Positions 34,907 to 44,638 are shown, numbered from the stretch's first letter. The stretch: 64,000 nt of DNA from Alteracholeplasma palmae J233 (GCF_000968055.1 NC_022538.1:682001-746000), one strand, 5' to 3'. Numbers and translations: made by a program. Notes: generated by a model from the letters alone, not told the origin.

Positions 34907-37900
34907 ATGAAAAAGAAATTGATTGTGATTCTAAATGTATTATTATTGTTATTTGTATTCACAGGTGGCGCTACAAAAGCTGCTGAACCAGATTCATACA
35001 TGGATACTGATGGATCAGAGTATAGAAGAAGAATTACTAACACAGAAACTTCAAAAGATTATTTTGGAACTTTTGGTATAACTAAATTAGTGGATGATAA
35101 TAGATTCAGATTGATGGACTATGGTACCTATAAAAGCGGATATTTATACTATAAAGATCAACTTAGTCCAAAGTATAACTTTAATGTAAAACTAGAATTA
35201 GAAATTGCAATTGGAGGTATACCAGCTGATGGTGTTATCTTTGGTTTTACTGAAAGTAATTACGGAAGTCTATATAACAATGGATTTAGAGGACTTATGG
35301 AAGGACCTATAAATGGTAGTATGCTCGTACTAGACACCTATAAAAATGGCTCTGCAGATCCTTATAAAGTGCCAGCTATTTATGCAAGAAATAATAAAAG
35401 AAATGGCTCAGCAACAACTGGAAAAGCGATAGAATTTGGGGCATTTGCATATTTTAGAGATAAAAAAGTAAAATTAGACATCAACTATAATGCAACAACA
35501 AGAATCACAACATATACTTTTAATAATAACAATACAATCATAAAAATGGATGTTCCATTATTGAATATAACTAATACTTCAAAAATGAATTTCTTTATGT
35601 CAAGTGCAACAGGAGACCATTACGATAAAGTATTTATAAAAGCATTAGAAACAGATGGTTACTTCACATCAGAGAAACTCAATAAAGTGGATGTAACTAG
35701 TAGTGGTACTGCATATACATTTACACCACTACAAAGTGGCAATGTGAAATATGCACAAGGAACAGAACTATACTTACCGGGTATTAATAACCCACTTATT
35801 CTTAATAACCAAGGAACTGTAACAGTTCAAAAAAGCACTCTTCCAAGATATGATACTATAGGCAATGCTTATACTAGAGAAACCGGAAAAGGTAAGTCAA
35901 ATCCTTATAATATGTTAGTGAATGGTTATCAAACAAGTCCTATTACATATAAGCAGTCAACCAATATAGGAGGACCACACAGAATAACACCTAGAACTGA
36001 TATTGATAGAGTATACTCTAATGGTAGTATTGTAAAATTTGATGGTATAGAAAAACAATATACAGTCAATCCTCAAGGCATCATTGAAATTCCTAGAAGT
36101 GAGTTTCCAGAGTATGATTTAACTACACAAATGACTATTAAAGAAGGAAATAAGGATGTATCAGAAAAAGTAGAAATTACCATTCCAGGCTATAAAACAG
36201 TACCTATTCATAATATAGATGTGATACAAGATTATAGAGGGAATATTAAAGTAACACCTAAAAAGGCTAATGGAACTACTTATGCTGAAGGGACACTTGT
36301 GTACTATAAGGGTAATGAATATCCAATTCAAAAAGATGGAAGCGTTACTATTTTAGACAGTCAACTTTCAGATGAAAAAACAACAGTAGGATTAACTATT
36401 AAAGAAAATGACAAATTAATGTCTAACCCAACCAGTGTCGAATTTCCTGGGTTAAATGATAGTGAAAGAAGACAAATGAAAAAACAATTAGAAGTAGAAA
36501 AAAATAAAATTAACCAAGAAATAGATGAATTAGAAAATCTAGATCCTGATAAAAAAACTTTAAGAAAACAAGAAATAGATTTATTATTCAAAGATGGCGC
36601 TGACGGTATTGAAGTATCTTATAATAAAGCAATTGGCCAAGATGTCTATAATGTTGCGCTAGATAATATGAGAAAAAAACTAGCAACAATAAAATTTGAA
36701 GACTACGCAGATAAGAGAAATAAAGAACTATTTGATGATAAAGAAGCTTTAAAAGAAAGAGTAGATGGACTTTCTAATTTAACTAAAGATAAAAAAGATG
36801 AACATAAAGCACAAATAGATCAAATTTATGATGCAGCTAAAACTCTTATTAGTAGTGAAGAATCTAATGATGGGGTAGATTATCAATACGAGCAGGCAAC
36901 AGAAAAACTCAATAGAGAGTTTCTAATTACCTATAAAGAATCTAAACTTAATGAATATAACCTAGAAAAAGAAAGAATTATAGAAGAAATTAATGAACTC
37001 GTATTAACTCCTGAAGAAAAAACGGAATTGATTAATAGAGTGAATGAACAAGCAACAAAAGTAGAAGAAAATATTAATGATGCTAGACTAGAAAAACGTG
37101 TTTCTGATATTGTTGAAAGTGGCATCAATGATCTTAATAGATTATTAAATCAAGGCTCTATTAAAGAAATAGAAGAAGCAAAAACAGCTTATACAACAGA
37201 CTTAGAACAAAAAGCTACTGAAATTAAACAAAAAATAGATGAATTAGAAGAATTGACCACTGAAGAGAAAAAAGTATATAAAGATCTAGTAGACTCTTAT
37301 TATACTGAAGGACAAACGCAAATAGCCCAACTAACAGAATCAAATACAGTAAATGATGCAAAAACAATTTATACAACACAAGCAGATAAAATGGAAGAAG
37401 AATTAACAAAAGCTAAACTAGAAAACTATAAAAAGATTTCATTAAAAAGATTACAAAGAGCTTATGATATTGTTACAAATCAAATTAATACAGAGCCTAA
37501 TTTAACTCCAGAAGAAAGATTAGACTATCAAACAAGATTAGATACTGAGTTTAATACAGTTAAAACAAACATACAACAAGCAACTACTTTAAGTGCTGTT
37601 TCAGATTTAACAGATGCATCACTTACAAACATGGAATCCTTATCACTTGAAATAAGTAAAACAGATGCTATAAATGAAATTAATAATCTAAAAAATATAT
37701 TACAAGGATTTGTCACAGAAATGCCAAATATTACTACTACAGAAAAAGAAGCTTATACAAATGCAGTTGATCCGTATGTAACAGATATACTTGAGCAAAT
37801 TAAAAATGCAACGGGTAAAAATCAAGTGACTCAGTTAGCTAAAGAGGCTGAAGATAGAATTTTAGATCAACATAGAAAACTATTTAGTTTAAACGAAAAA

Positions 37901-40165
37901 AGAACCAATGCTAAAAACAAAATAGAAGAACGTTATTTGGAAGTTTTTGAAAAGAGTGAAAGTAAAGAAGATTTACCAGAAGAGTTTGTAATACAATTAA
38001 AAGCAATATTAGATATGTTTAAAAATAGAGCATTTGATGAATTCATGGCAGTTGATATTGATCATGCTCAAGAAGTTGATGATAAATTGCTTACTCATTT
38101 ATTTGAATTTACTAAAGCATCTGTAGTTATAGACCAACAACTACTTTACCAAGATATGGGTGAAAAAAGAAAAATTGTTGAAAATTTAATTGATCAATTA
38201 GAATATGTATCAGAAACTGATAAACAAGCTGCTAAAGCCTTAATAGATAAAAAAACACAAGAAACATTACAAGATACAGTTTTTGAATATACAGAGGTTG
38301 AAAGAATTGGTAAAGAAAAGGATATTACTGTTGACTATTACTACGAAATATATCGAGGACTAGAAAATATAAATAAATTACGTGAAAACGCAACCCAACA
38401 AATAGATGAACATATAAGTGATTTAAAATTAAGTGATCCATTAACAGATGAATTGAAAACAATTATTAATGAAGGCAAAAATGCAATCAATGAACTAACA
38501 GAAAAAGATGCTATTGATGCAAAAGCAACAGAAATTATTAGTCAAATTGATGAACATATAAAACAAGCAGTGGATACTAAAAAAGATGAAGTTAAAAAGG
38601 AACTAGAGGATTTTTCTGATAAGCCAATTAATGATGAAGTAAAACAAATTATTGAAGAAGCAATTAACAAAATAGATAACTCTAATTACAATAAAAAAGA
38701 TGAAACTGATGAAATCATCAAGGATGCTAAAACAGATATAAATGGATCAAAAAGACAACAAACTAAAAAAGATGTCAGAAAAGAACTCGAAGATTATGCT
38801 AAAAAACCAATGAGTGATGAAGTCCAAAATATTATTAGTGAACAAGTTGATTTAGTCAATGATACTAACTTTGATAATGAGACAGCAATTAATAAAATTA
38901 TTGAAGATGGTAAAATAGCAATCGATAAAGAACAAAGAAAACAAGAAAAAGAAAATAAACAAGCAGAAGTTAAAAAAGAACTTGAAGAGTATGCTAAAAA
39001 GCCAATCAGTGATGAAGTCCAAAAAATTATTAATGATCAAGTTGATTTAGTCAATGATGATAACTTTGATGATATAGATGCTATAAATAAGATTCTTGAA
39101 GATGGTAAAAAAGCAATCGCTGCCGAACAAGATAAACAACAAAAAGATGTAATCTATATGTACGCAAGTCTCATATTATTAGTACTAATTATAATAGAAA
39201 TGATTATTATCTTCTTTAAAAGAAGAAGTAATAAAAAAAGATTAGTTTCAACTACTTTACCACTATTATTCTTTGGATTAGGAGAAACGATTAGTCTAGC
39301 GATTACAATCGCATTACTCGTAATATTTATTATATTATTCATATATATTATTTATCTATTCTTAAAACCTAGAAAGAAGAAAGTAGAAAATAACCATACA
39401 GTCATTGTTAAAGTAGAACAACCCAAAGAAGCACTTATAGAAAAACCCATTGAACAACACGTAACTAAAGAAGTAGTAGTTGAAAAACCAGTGGAACACC
39501 ATATTATTAAAAAGACAATCCAAGAAGAAAAGAAAATTGTTTCACATGGCATAAAAATAAAAGATACACCAGTTGAAGTTAAAAAAGGACCAGAAAAAGT
39601 AATAGAAAAAAAGAAAGATGTCATTATTCTACCTGACCCAACCATAGTAGAGAAAAAAGAACAAAGACCTATTATACAGGTTATCCCACAAAAAGATGAT
39701 GGTTTATACATTAGATATAACTATTCATTTGTGGCAAGATTACATCAAGCACCAAAAGAAAGCCAAGAAAGATTTAGTCAACTAAAAAACTATTTATTAA
39801 GTTATAAAGATGTATCTGTTAGATATTCTTGGAGAAACGAAAGATTCATGCATAAAATGGATCCAATTGTAAAAGTATGGATTCATGGTAACATTATGGA
39901 TTTATATCTTAATTTAGATCCTAAAACAATTAATACTGAAATATATAACATTACAGATATGACTGGTAAGAAGATGCATGAAACAACACCAGTACTATTT
40001 AAAGTAACAGGAGAAAAAAGTTTAAAACAAGCTATAGAATTAATAGAAATGAAATTAAAAGGAATGGAAAGAATAGAAAATCACCAAGAAATTAACTATA
40101 CACTACCATACAGAGATAAGCAAACATTGTTCCAACAAAAACTCATTAAGGTCAACAAGTTATAA
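34907..40165 (+). CDS. Giant lectin-like surface protein fused to a membrane-partner domain
   Basis: 1752 residues. A signal peptide (1-28) leads to an L-type-lectin-like beta sandwich (about 40-245; GVIFGF, LVLDTYKNG). Three beta-rich repeats of about 90 residues follow (250-520). A helical stalk (about 520-1415) ends in three tandem juxtamembrane repeats. A first membrane span (about 1415-1438) and KRRSNKKR come next. After it, in the same frame, is a complete homologue of the proteins at 21714 and 27960: hydrophobic stretch, second span (about 1465-1488), basic stop, charged linker and conserved domain (about 1598-1750, GLYIRYNYSFVARLHQAP). At the 18895 locus the same parts are two genes. 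The ATG at 34895 overlaps the ribosome-binding site GGAGGG; ATG 34907 is used. No wall-sorting motif. Confidence 0.85.
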   Translation: MKKKLIVILNVLLLLFVFTGGATKAAEPDSYMDTDGSEYRRRITNTETSKDYFGTFGITKLVDDNRFRLMDYGTYKSGYLYYKDQLSPKYNFNVKLELEIAIGGIPADGVIFGFTESNYGSLYNNGFRGLMEGPINGSMLVLDTYKNGSADPYKVPAIYARNNKRNGSATTGKAIEFGAFAYFRDKKVKLDINYNATTRITTYTFNNNNTIIKMDVPLLNITNTSKMNFFMSSATGDHYDKVFIKALETDGYFTSEKLNKVDVTSSGTAYTFTPLQSGNVKYAQGTELYLPGINNPLILNNQGTVTVQKSTLPRYDTIGNAYTRETGKGKSNPYNMLVNGYQTSPITYKQSTNIGGPHRITPRTDIDRVYSNGSIVKFDGIEKQYTVNPQGIIEIPRSEFPEYDLTTQMTIKEGNKDVSEKVEITIPGYKTVPIHNIDVIQDYRGNIKVTPKKANGTTYAEGTLVYYKGNEYPIQKDGSVTILDSQLSDEKTTVGLTIKENDKLMSNPTSVEFPGLNDSERRQMKKQLEVEKNKINQEIDELENLDPDKKTLRKQEIDLLFKDGADGIEVSYNKAIGQDVYNVALDNMRKKLATIKFEDYADKRNKELFDDKEALKERVDGLSNLTKDKKDEHKAQIDQIYDAAKTLISSEESNDGVDYQYEQATEKLNREFLITYKESKLNEYNLEKERIIEEINELVLTPEEKTELINRVNEQATKVEENINDARLEKRVSDIVESGINDLNRLLNQGSIKEIEEAKTAYTTDLEQKATEIKQKIDELEELTTEEKKVYKDLVDSYYTEGQTQIAQLTESNTVNDAKTIYTTQADKMEEELTKAKLENYKKISLKRLQRAYDIVTNQINTEPNLTPEERLDYQTRLDTEFNTVKTNIQQATTLSAVSDLTDASLTNMESLSLEISKTDAINEINNLKNILQGFVTEMPNITTTEKEAYTNAVDPYVTDILEQIKNATGKNQVTQLAKEAEDRILDQHRKLFSLNEKRTNAKNKIEERYLEVFEKSESKEDLPEEFVIQLKAILDMFKNRAFDEFMAVDIDHAQEVDDKLLTHLFEFTKASVVIDQQLLYQDMGEKRKIVENLIDQLEYVSETDKQAAKALIDKKTQETLQDTVFEYTEVERIGKEKDITVDYYYEIYRGLENINKLRENATQQIDEHISDLKLSDPLTDELKTIINEGKNAINELTEKDAIDAKATEIISQIDEHIKQAVDTKKDEVKKELEDFSDKPINDEVKQIIEEAINKIDNSNYNKKDETDEIIKDAKTDINGSKRQQTKKDVRKELEDYAKKPMSDEVQNIISEQVDLVNDTNFDNETAINKIIEDGKIAIDKEQRKQEKENKQAEVKKELEEYAKKPISDEVQKIINDQVDLVNDDNFDDIDAINKILEDGKKAIAAEQDKQQKDVIYMYASLILLVLIIIEMIIIFFKRRSNKKRLVSTTLPLLFFGLGETISLAITIALLVIFIILFIYIIYLFLKPRKKKVENNHTVIVKVEQPKEALIEKPIEQHVTKEVVVEKPVEHHIIKKTIQEEKKIVSHGIKIKDTPVEVKKGPEKVIEKKKDVIILPDPTIVEKKEQRPIIQVIPQKDDGLYIRYNYSFVARLHQAPKESQERFSQLKNYLLSYKDVSVRYSWRNERFMHKMDPIVKVWIHGNIMDLYLNLDPKTINTEIYNITDMTGKKMHETTPVLFKVTGEKSLKQAIELIEMKLKGMERIENHQEINYTLPYRDKQTLFQQKLIKVNKL
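38589..39144 (+). repeat. Three tandem juxtamembrane helical repeats (coding)
   Basis: Three units of about 60 residues start with VKKELEDFSDKP, VRKELEDYAKKP and VKKELEEYAKKP. Each continues with a DEVxxII segment and then a (N/D)xNF/Y...I...DGK segment. A single related unit (RKKLEEEFGGNP...NYND...ENGKK) sits in the same juxtamembrane place in the protein at 18895. This ties the two surface proteins together even though their outer domains differ. Confidence 0.7.
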
Positions 40166-40173
40166 TCAACAAA

Positions 40174-40208
40174 AGTGCTCCTATTAAAAAATAGGGGCAC
40201 TCTTATTT
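40174..40208. terminator. Bidirectional terminator between convergent genes
   Basis: AGTGCTCCTAT (40174-40184) pairs with ATAGGGGCACT (40191-40201), flanked by A residues on the left and T residues on the right. It can therefore end both the surface-protein gene (+) and the RCC1 gene (-). Confidence 0.75.
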
Positions 40209-40244
40209 ATAAAAGATAGTTTATGCTAAAAAAACATTTTTAGC

Positions 40245-41720
40245 CTATATTTTTATCCATTTGGCATATACATTGTTTATGCTTTCTGTCATTACAGAAT
40301 TACTTTCAAATTTTTCTTGATAGTTTTTATCTAAATACCAACCTAAAAACTTATACCCTATTTTTTCATATTCGTATAAGTTAAACTTATATCCAATAGG
40401 AAGCATTTCTTCTTTAATACTGATCCAGGAAAGCAAGTTGATTTGTTCTACTTTGTTAGTAGAAGTATTAGTTCCAATACCCAACTGACCGTATGTATTT
40501 AATCCTAATGCATATAAACTTCCATGTTTATCTTCTATAATTGTATGTTCTGTACCTAAAGCAATGTTAACATATTCAATATCTCTTGGAATATCATTAA
40601 GAATTTGTGGGTTAGGATTAATAGCTGGGCGATCATACCCAATTTTATGAGAACTATTATTGCCCCATGTATAAATCTTATTATCTTTAGTAATCATCGC
40701 ACTTGAACTATATACTCCAGCAAAAATATTTTTCGCGCCAAGATTGGTCAGTCCTTGATTTATAACGGGAGTTGTTCTTCTTGTTAAATCGCCTAGTCCC
40801 AGTTGACCTTGAGCATTGTAACCCCAAACATATACTTTATCTTCTGAAGTAAGTACCATGGCATGATACATACCTAAAGTATAACTTTTAATTATTATAC
40901 TTTCTGGAAATACAATTAATCTTGGAGTGTCTAAGTAATTAATAGCTCCTATGCCAAGTTCTCCATTTGCACTATAGCCCCAAGCATAAAGATCTCCTTG
41001 ATCAGTTAATGCTATAGCACCTTCAAATTGTGTTTTTATATCTTTTATTTTTATATTATTTGATGAGAAGAAATCAATTTTAGTAGGAGTACTATAAGAT
41101 GTTAAATTAGCTTGCCCCAATTTATAGTAAATATTATATCCCCAGCTATAGACCTCACCTTTATCTGTGATCGCATAACTTGAATTATTACCCGCTTCTA
41201 TACTAACAATTTTTATATTGTTTGTTTTAAAATATAGCACTTCTCTAGGTAATGGATACATAGGTGCACTAACGCTTCCTAGACCTAAGGCACCTTGCTC
41301 ATTATTACCCCAAGCATAAAGTTCACCTTGATCAGTTAATGCCAGAACATGTCTATAACCGGCTTTAACAGATACTATCTTTTTATCTTTAAAAAAAGCG
41401 ACTTCAGTTGGCGTATTTAAATTGGATGCTGGTGAAATACCTAATTGTCCACCAAGACCGTATCCCCATGCATATAATTGACCTTCTTTTCCGATTGCCA
41501 CGTTATAGTTATAGTATGATGATACACTATGATAACTTTTACCATTTATCTCTTGGTATTTCAACTTATTGAAAGTTGCCCAATTGCCAATTTCTTGCTC
41601 AATATTTGTATTTTGGGCCAATTGGGAAGTATCAATTTGTTGAGCCCAGTAAGAATAACTAGCAGTAATAGATAAAATTGATCCAATAATAATTAGGAAT
41701 ATTATCGCTAACTTTTTCAT
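40245..41720 (-). CDS. Secreted RCC1-repeat propeller protein with C-terminal InlB-type repeat
   Basis: 491 residues. The signal region ends in TASYSYWAQ, which resembles signals processed by the SipW peptidase (compare AYAYWAS in the adjacent gene). Seven RCC1 repeats follow (YAWGYGLGGQLGI, YAWGNNEQGALGL, YSWGYNIYYKLGQ, YAWGYSANGELGI, YVWGYNAQGQLGL, YTWGNNSSHKIGY, YALGLNTYGQLGI). Seven units make one full propeller. The last ~60 residues (GYKFLGWYLDKNYQ...VYAKW) are an InlB B-repeat/Flg_new-like module, the same type as in the giant protein at 47728. AAGGAGG precedes the ATG. It lies 11 nt after the TasA-like gene, in one operon. Role: surface or matrix binding (inference). Confidence 0.85.
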   Translation of the reverse strand: MKKLAIIFLIIIGSILSITASYSYWAQQIDTSQLAQNTNIEQEIGNWATFNKLKYQEINGKSYHSVSSYYNYNVAIGKEGQLYAWGYGLGGQLGISPASNLNTPTEVAFFKDKKIVSVKAGYRHVLALTDQGELYAWGNNEQGALGLGSVSAPMYPLPREVLYFKTNNIKIVSIEAGNNSSYAITDKGEVYSWGYNIYYKLGQANLTSYSTPTKIDFFSSNNIKIKDIKTQFEGAIALTDQGDLYAWGYSANGELGIGAINYLDTPRLIVFPESIIIKSYTLGMYHAMVLTSEDKVYVWGYNAQGQLGLGDLTRRTTPVINQGLTNLGAKNIFAGVYSSSAMITKDNKIYTWGNNSSHKIGYDRPAINPNPQILNDIPRDIEYVNIALGTEHTIIEDKHGSLYALGLNTYGQLGIGTNTSTNKVEQINLLSWISIKEEMLPIGYKFNLYEYEKIGYKFLGWYLDKNYQEKFESNSVMTESINNVYAKWIKI

Positions 41721-41731
41721 ACTTGGCCTCC

Positions 41732-42259
41732 TTAAGCTATTATAGAACTACTGAAAACTGAAAACTGAATAGTCATAGTAATTTCTTTACCAGCTATTTT
41801 TGCATATTCCTTTGCATCTTTAGGTTCATTTGTGAATTCTATATCAAGAGAAACAGTTTTTCCTGTTCCTACATTTATTTTAGTAATACTTAAATTATCT
41901 AATGTAAATAAGGTTTTATCGATTTCTACGCCACCTGCCTTAACTGAAAGTAGCGTAGCTGTTAAAGTACCTTGAGTTCCTTCAGCACCTATACCACTCC
42001 ATAAAATAGAAAAACTTGATGTTACTTTACTTACGGATACTCCATTTTTTTCTTTTCCAACAGGAACTAGTATTTTGTCCTGTGCTTCAGCTGTAACGTT
42101 TAAAGTAGTTGTAACAACCCCTGCTTGGTCTACTGTTACATTAGACTCTGCATTTGAATTTGAACCTGAAACTGTTGATGCCCAATAAGCATAAGCACCT
42201 CCCGTTAATGTTAGTAGTACAGTTATAATTAAAATAGGTAAAATTATTTTTTTCTTCAT
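41732..42259 (-). CDS. SipW-type secreted, TasA/camelysin-like protein
   Basis: This 175-residue secreted protein has a SipW-type signal (LTGGAYAYWAS), like the cleavage region of the TasA/camelysin group. The mature part is a beta-rich domain of about 140 residues without Cys. TasA proteins form biofilm fibres in Bacillus; function here is inferred only from the signal type and size. It is the first gene of an operon with the RCC1 protein. AAGGAG precedes the ATG at 42259-42257. No sipW gene lies in the window. Confidence 0.72.
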   Translation of the reverse strand: MKKKIILPILIITVLLTLTGGAYAYWASTVSGSNSNAESNVTVDQAGVVTTTLNVTAEAQDKILVPVGKEKNGVSVSKVTSSFSILWSGIGAEGTQGTLTATLLSVKAGGVEIDKTLFTLDNLSITKINVGTGKTVSLDIEFTNEPKDAKEYAKIAGKEITMTIQFSVFSSSIIA

Positions 42260-42591
42260 TTTTATTCTCCTTAATTTGTATTATTGGGCTTTATAACAAA
42301 TAATTATTTATATGCCCACATAAAGTATACTTTTATTTATATTCTTTATTTTCAAATATGTTATGAAATAAAGATATACTGTTATCAATTACTTCATTAA
42401 CATTGATTTATGATGAAATAATTTCTCCATAATCTTTTCTTAACATCATATAAATATCTATAGACTAAAAATTTTTAATCATTTTATGAATATTTTTAAC
42501 TAATTTATACATGCGTAATTCAGCAATCAATTTGCTTTTTTGTATCCTTATAGATTAAAATAAAGATAAAACAATACAAAAGGAGCCTATT
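42260..42591. promoter_or_regulatory. Divergent intergenic region (TasA-like operon / LytTR regulator)
   Basis: This 332-bp stretch between divergent operons contains no gene. It holds a 12-bp perfect palindrome, AAAGTATACTTT (42322-42333). It also holds a wide inverted repeat, TGGGC (about 42287) with GCCCA (about 42314). Either could be an operator. No TTGGAACA-type half-sites occur here. No promoter stands out on either strand. Confidence 0.4.
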
Positions 42592-43323
42592 ATGATAATC
42601 AATATTGCAATATGTGACGATAACCAAGATATACTTTCTTACTATACTAAAATAGTTCAATCTATTTCTACTGTTCATATAGTCAATGTTGACTCTTTTT
42701 CAAACAGCATGGATTTATTAGATCGTGTTGAAAGTAAAATTAATTATTATCACTTAATTATTCTAGATGTAGAAATGCCTTTTTCTAATGGAATAGAAGT
42801 GTCTAAGCAATTAAGAGAAAAGGGCTATCAAAATGAAATTATATTTTTAACTAACTATATTGATTATGCCTATGAAGCGTTTGATACATACCCATTTCAT
42901 TACTTACACAAAAAAACACTTACAGTTGACAAATTAAAATCTATTTTAAGCAAAGCTTTTTCACTTCAAGATAAGAAGCAAAGTGAAGTTTTTACCGCTG
43001 TTTCAAAAGGAGAAACTAAAATTATTCCTTATAGCTCAATTTCATGTTTTGAAGTTCAAGGAAGATATTCAGTTGTTTATTATGATCAAAGTAAATCCTT
43101 TGAATTTATACAGACAATTCAAGAAATAGAGAGTAAACTTCCTGAAGATACTTTTATTAGAGTTCATCGTTCATATATCATCAATATGGCTTATCTAGAT
43201 TCATTTCAAGGAAAAGACATCAAATTAAAAAATGATCTAATTATACCTATAGGAATAACACATAAAAAAAAGGTTAAAGAACTTTTTAATAAGTATCTGA
43301 TTCATAAATTAGAACAGGAGTGA
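42592..43323 (+). CDS. LytTR-type response regulator, AgrA/ComE-like
   Basis: 243 residues. The receiver domain (1 to about 125) has the acidic pair DD at 9-10, the phospho-acceptor Asp59 in LIILDVEMPFSNG and the conserved Lys near 101. A LytTR DNA-binding domain follows (about 140-240), with FIRVHRSYIINMAYLD, the hallmark segment of the family. LytTR regulators bind pairs of direct repeats spaced about two helical turns apart. ATG 42592 follows AGGAG. The partner kinase follows after 7 nt. Targets are likely the phased repeats at 27848 and 34510 (inference). Confidence 0.92.
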   Translation: MIINIAICDDNQDILSYYTKIVQSISTVHIVNVDSFSNSMDLLDRVESKINYYHLIILDVEMPFSNGIEVSKQLREKGYQNEIIFLTNYIDYAYEAFDTYPFHYLHKKTLTVDKLKSILSKAFSLQDKKQSEVFTAVSKGETKIIPYSSISCFEVQGRYSVVYYDQSKSFEFIQTIQEIESKLPEDTFIRVHRSYIINMAYLDSFQGKDIKLKNDLIIPIGITHKKKVKELFNKYLIHKLEQE

Positions 43324-43330
43324 TTAAAAT

Positions 43331-44638
43331 ATGGGATTTATTATTGGGTTTATTGTACTTTTTATTTATTTTAGGAAAAATTTTAAAGTTAGAAAACAAC
43401 ATTGGTATGAGTTTTTACTAGCCGGAATTATATTCACAATATATAGTGCATTAGTTTACTATATTGATTTTGGTTTTTATACACTTATTCTTATTTTAAC
43501 TGTTCATATTTCTGTTTATTATCTAGCCATTGGCATGAGATGGATTGAAGCGTTTTTTTCAGGGATTCTTATGTTATTTGCGTTTTATTCAACTAGGGGA
43601 ATTATATTATCTTCATATGCCTTAATAAATAATACAAGCATTCATGAAATTGCTATTTCTAGTAATTCTTTATTGATTAGCCATATTGCCTCTATTACTG
43701 GTTTTCTTTTAATATTTGCTATAGTTAAAATAATAAAAACAGAAAATTTAATATTACTCTTTTCAATCAAAAAACAAACCATATTTCTTACTTTTTATGT
43801 TTTTATTGAAGTAGGTTATATATACGTTGTTAATCAGGGTAAATACATTTTTGACAGTAACTTATGGTATTCTCTCACCTATCTTTTTACGAGTATTCTT
43901 TCAATTGCTTTATTTGGTTATATTAGTAATAATATTATACGTTTAATCAAAGCAATTGAAACTGAAATTTATACTAATAGACTAGAAGAACAACTAGATA
44001 TGCAAATCACACACTACAAACAATATCAATCACACGTAAAAGAACTTGCAAAATTTAAACACGACTATTACAATATCATGCAGTCATTGCAGCATATGAT
44101 TGCTGCTGATAACAAAAATGAAGCTATTAGTTTTATACAAGAGTCAATTGGAGATGATACATTTAAATCTATGCCAATTATAGAAAAAACTTCTAATTCA
44201 TTTATTGTAGACTCAATTATTTTTGATTATTCAAACAAGTGTAAACAAAATAATATTAAATTTGATTCAGACTTAAGGTTTCCAAATAGTATTAATTTTA
44301 CACAGCTAGAATTGATGAAAATTTTTAGTAACATTCTTAGTAACGCACTAGATGCATCGGTGAAAAGTAAGGAAGATAAGAGATTTATTTCTATTACTAC
44401 AAAGGCTGTTTCCAATTGGTTAGTGATAAAAATAACTAATAATTATGAGACCCCAATTGTGATTGAAAATAATCATTATATAACTAGCAAATCTGATAGA
44501 ATATTACATGGTTTTGGAATTAAAATAGTAGATGATATTATAACTAAAAAAGGTGGTATGTCTAAATTGCTAATTGACAAAAATAGCAAAATTTTTTCTA
44601 TTCAACTTTCTATTCCTAAAACAACGAATCATTCATAA
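43331..44638 (+). CDS. AgrC-like sensor histidine kinase (GHKL, HPK10 type)
   Basis: 435 residues. Six or seven membrane spans (about 1-215) form a peptide-sensor-like input domain. A coiled coil with the phospho-acceptor His in KFKHDYYNIMQSL follows. A GHKL ATPase domain has the N box NILSNALDASVKS and a G box region ending ILHGFGIKIVDDI. This is the layout of AgrC-type kinases that sense secreted peptides. No agrB or agrD gene adjoins it. It is co-transcribed with the LytTR regulator and followed by a terminator. Confidence 0.9.
   Translation: MGFIIGFIVLFIYFRKNFKVRKQHWYEFLLAGIIFTIYSALVYYIDFGFYTLILILTVHISVYYLAIGMRWIEAFFSGILMLFAFYSTRGIILSSYALINNTSIHEIAISSNSLLISHIASITGFLLIFAIVKIIKTENLILLFSIKKQTIFLTFYVFIEVGYIYVVNQGKYIFDSNLWYSLTYLFTSILSIALFGYISNNIIRLIKAIETEIYTNRLEEQLDMQITHYKQYQSHVKELAKFKHDYYNIMQSLQHMIAADNKNEAISFIQESIGDDTFKSMPIIEKTSNSFIVDSIIFDYSNKCKQNNIKFDSDLRFPNSINFTQLELMKIFSNILSNALDASVKSKEDKRFISITTKAVSNWLVIKITNNYETPIVIENNHYITSKSDRILHGFGIKIVDDIITKKGGMSKLLIDKNSKIFSIQLSIPKTTNHS

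Noticed and set aside
39150-39260. The fused surface/partner gene as a sequencing error joining two genes
   Set aside because: The frame is continuous through both membrane spans and nothing locally suggests an error; a lost stop codon near AGTAATAAAAAA would equally be a real evolutionary fusion. It cannot be excluded without resequencing.
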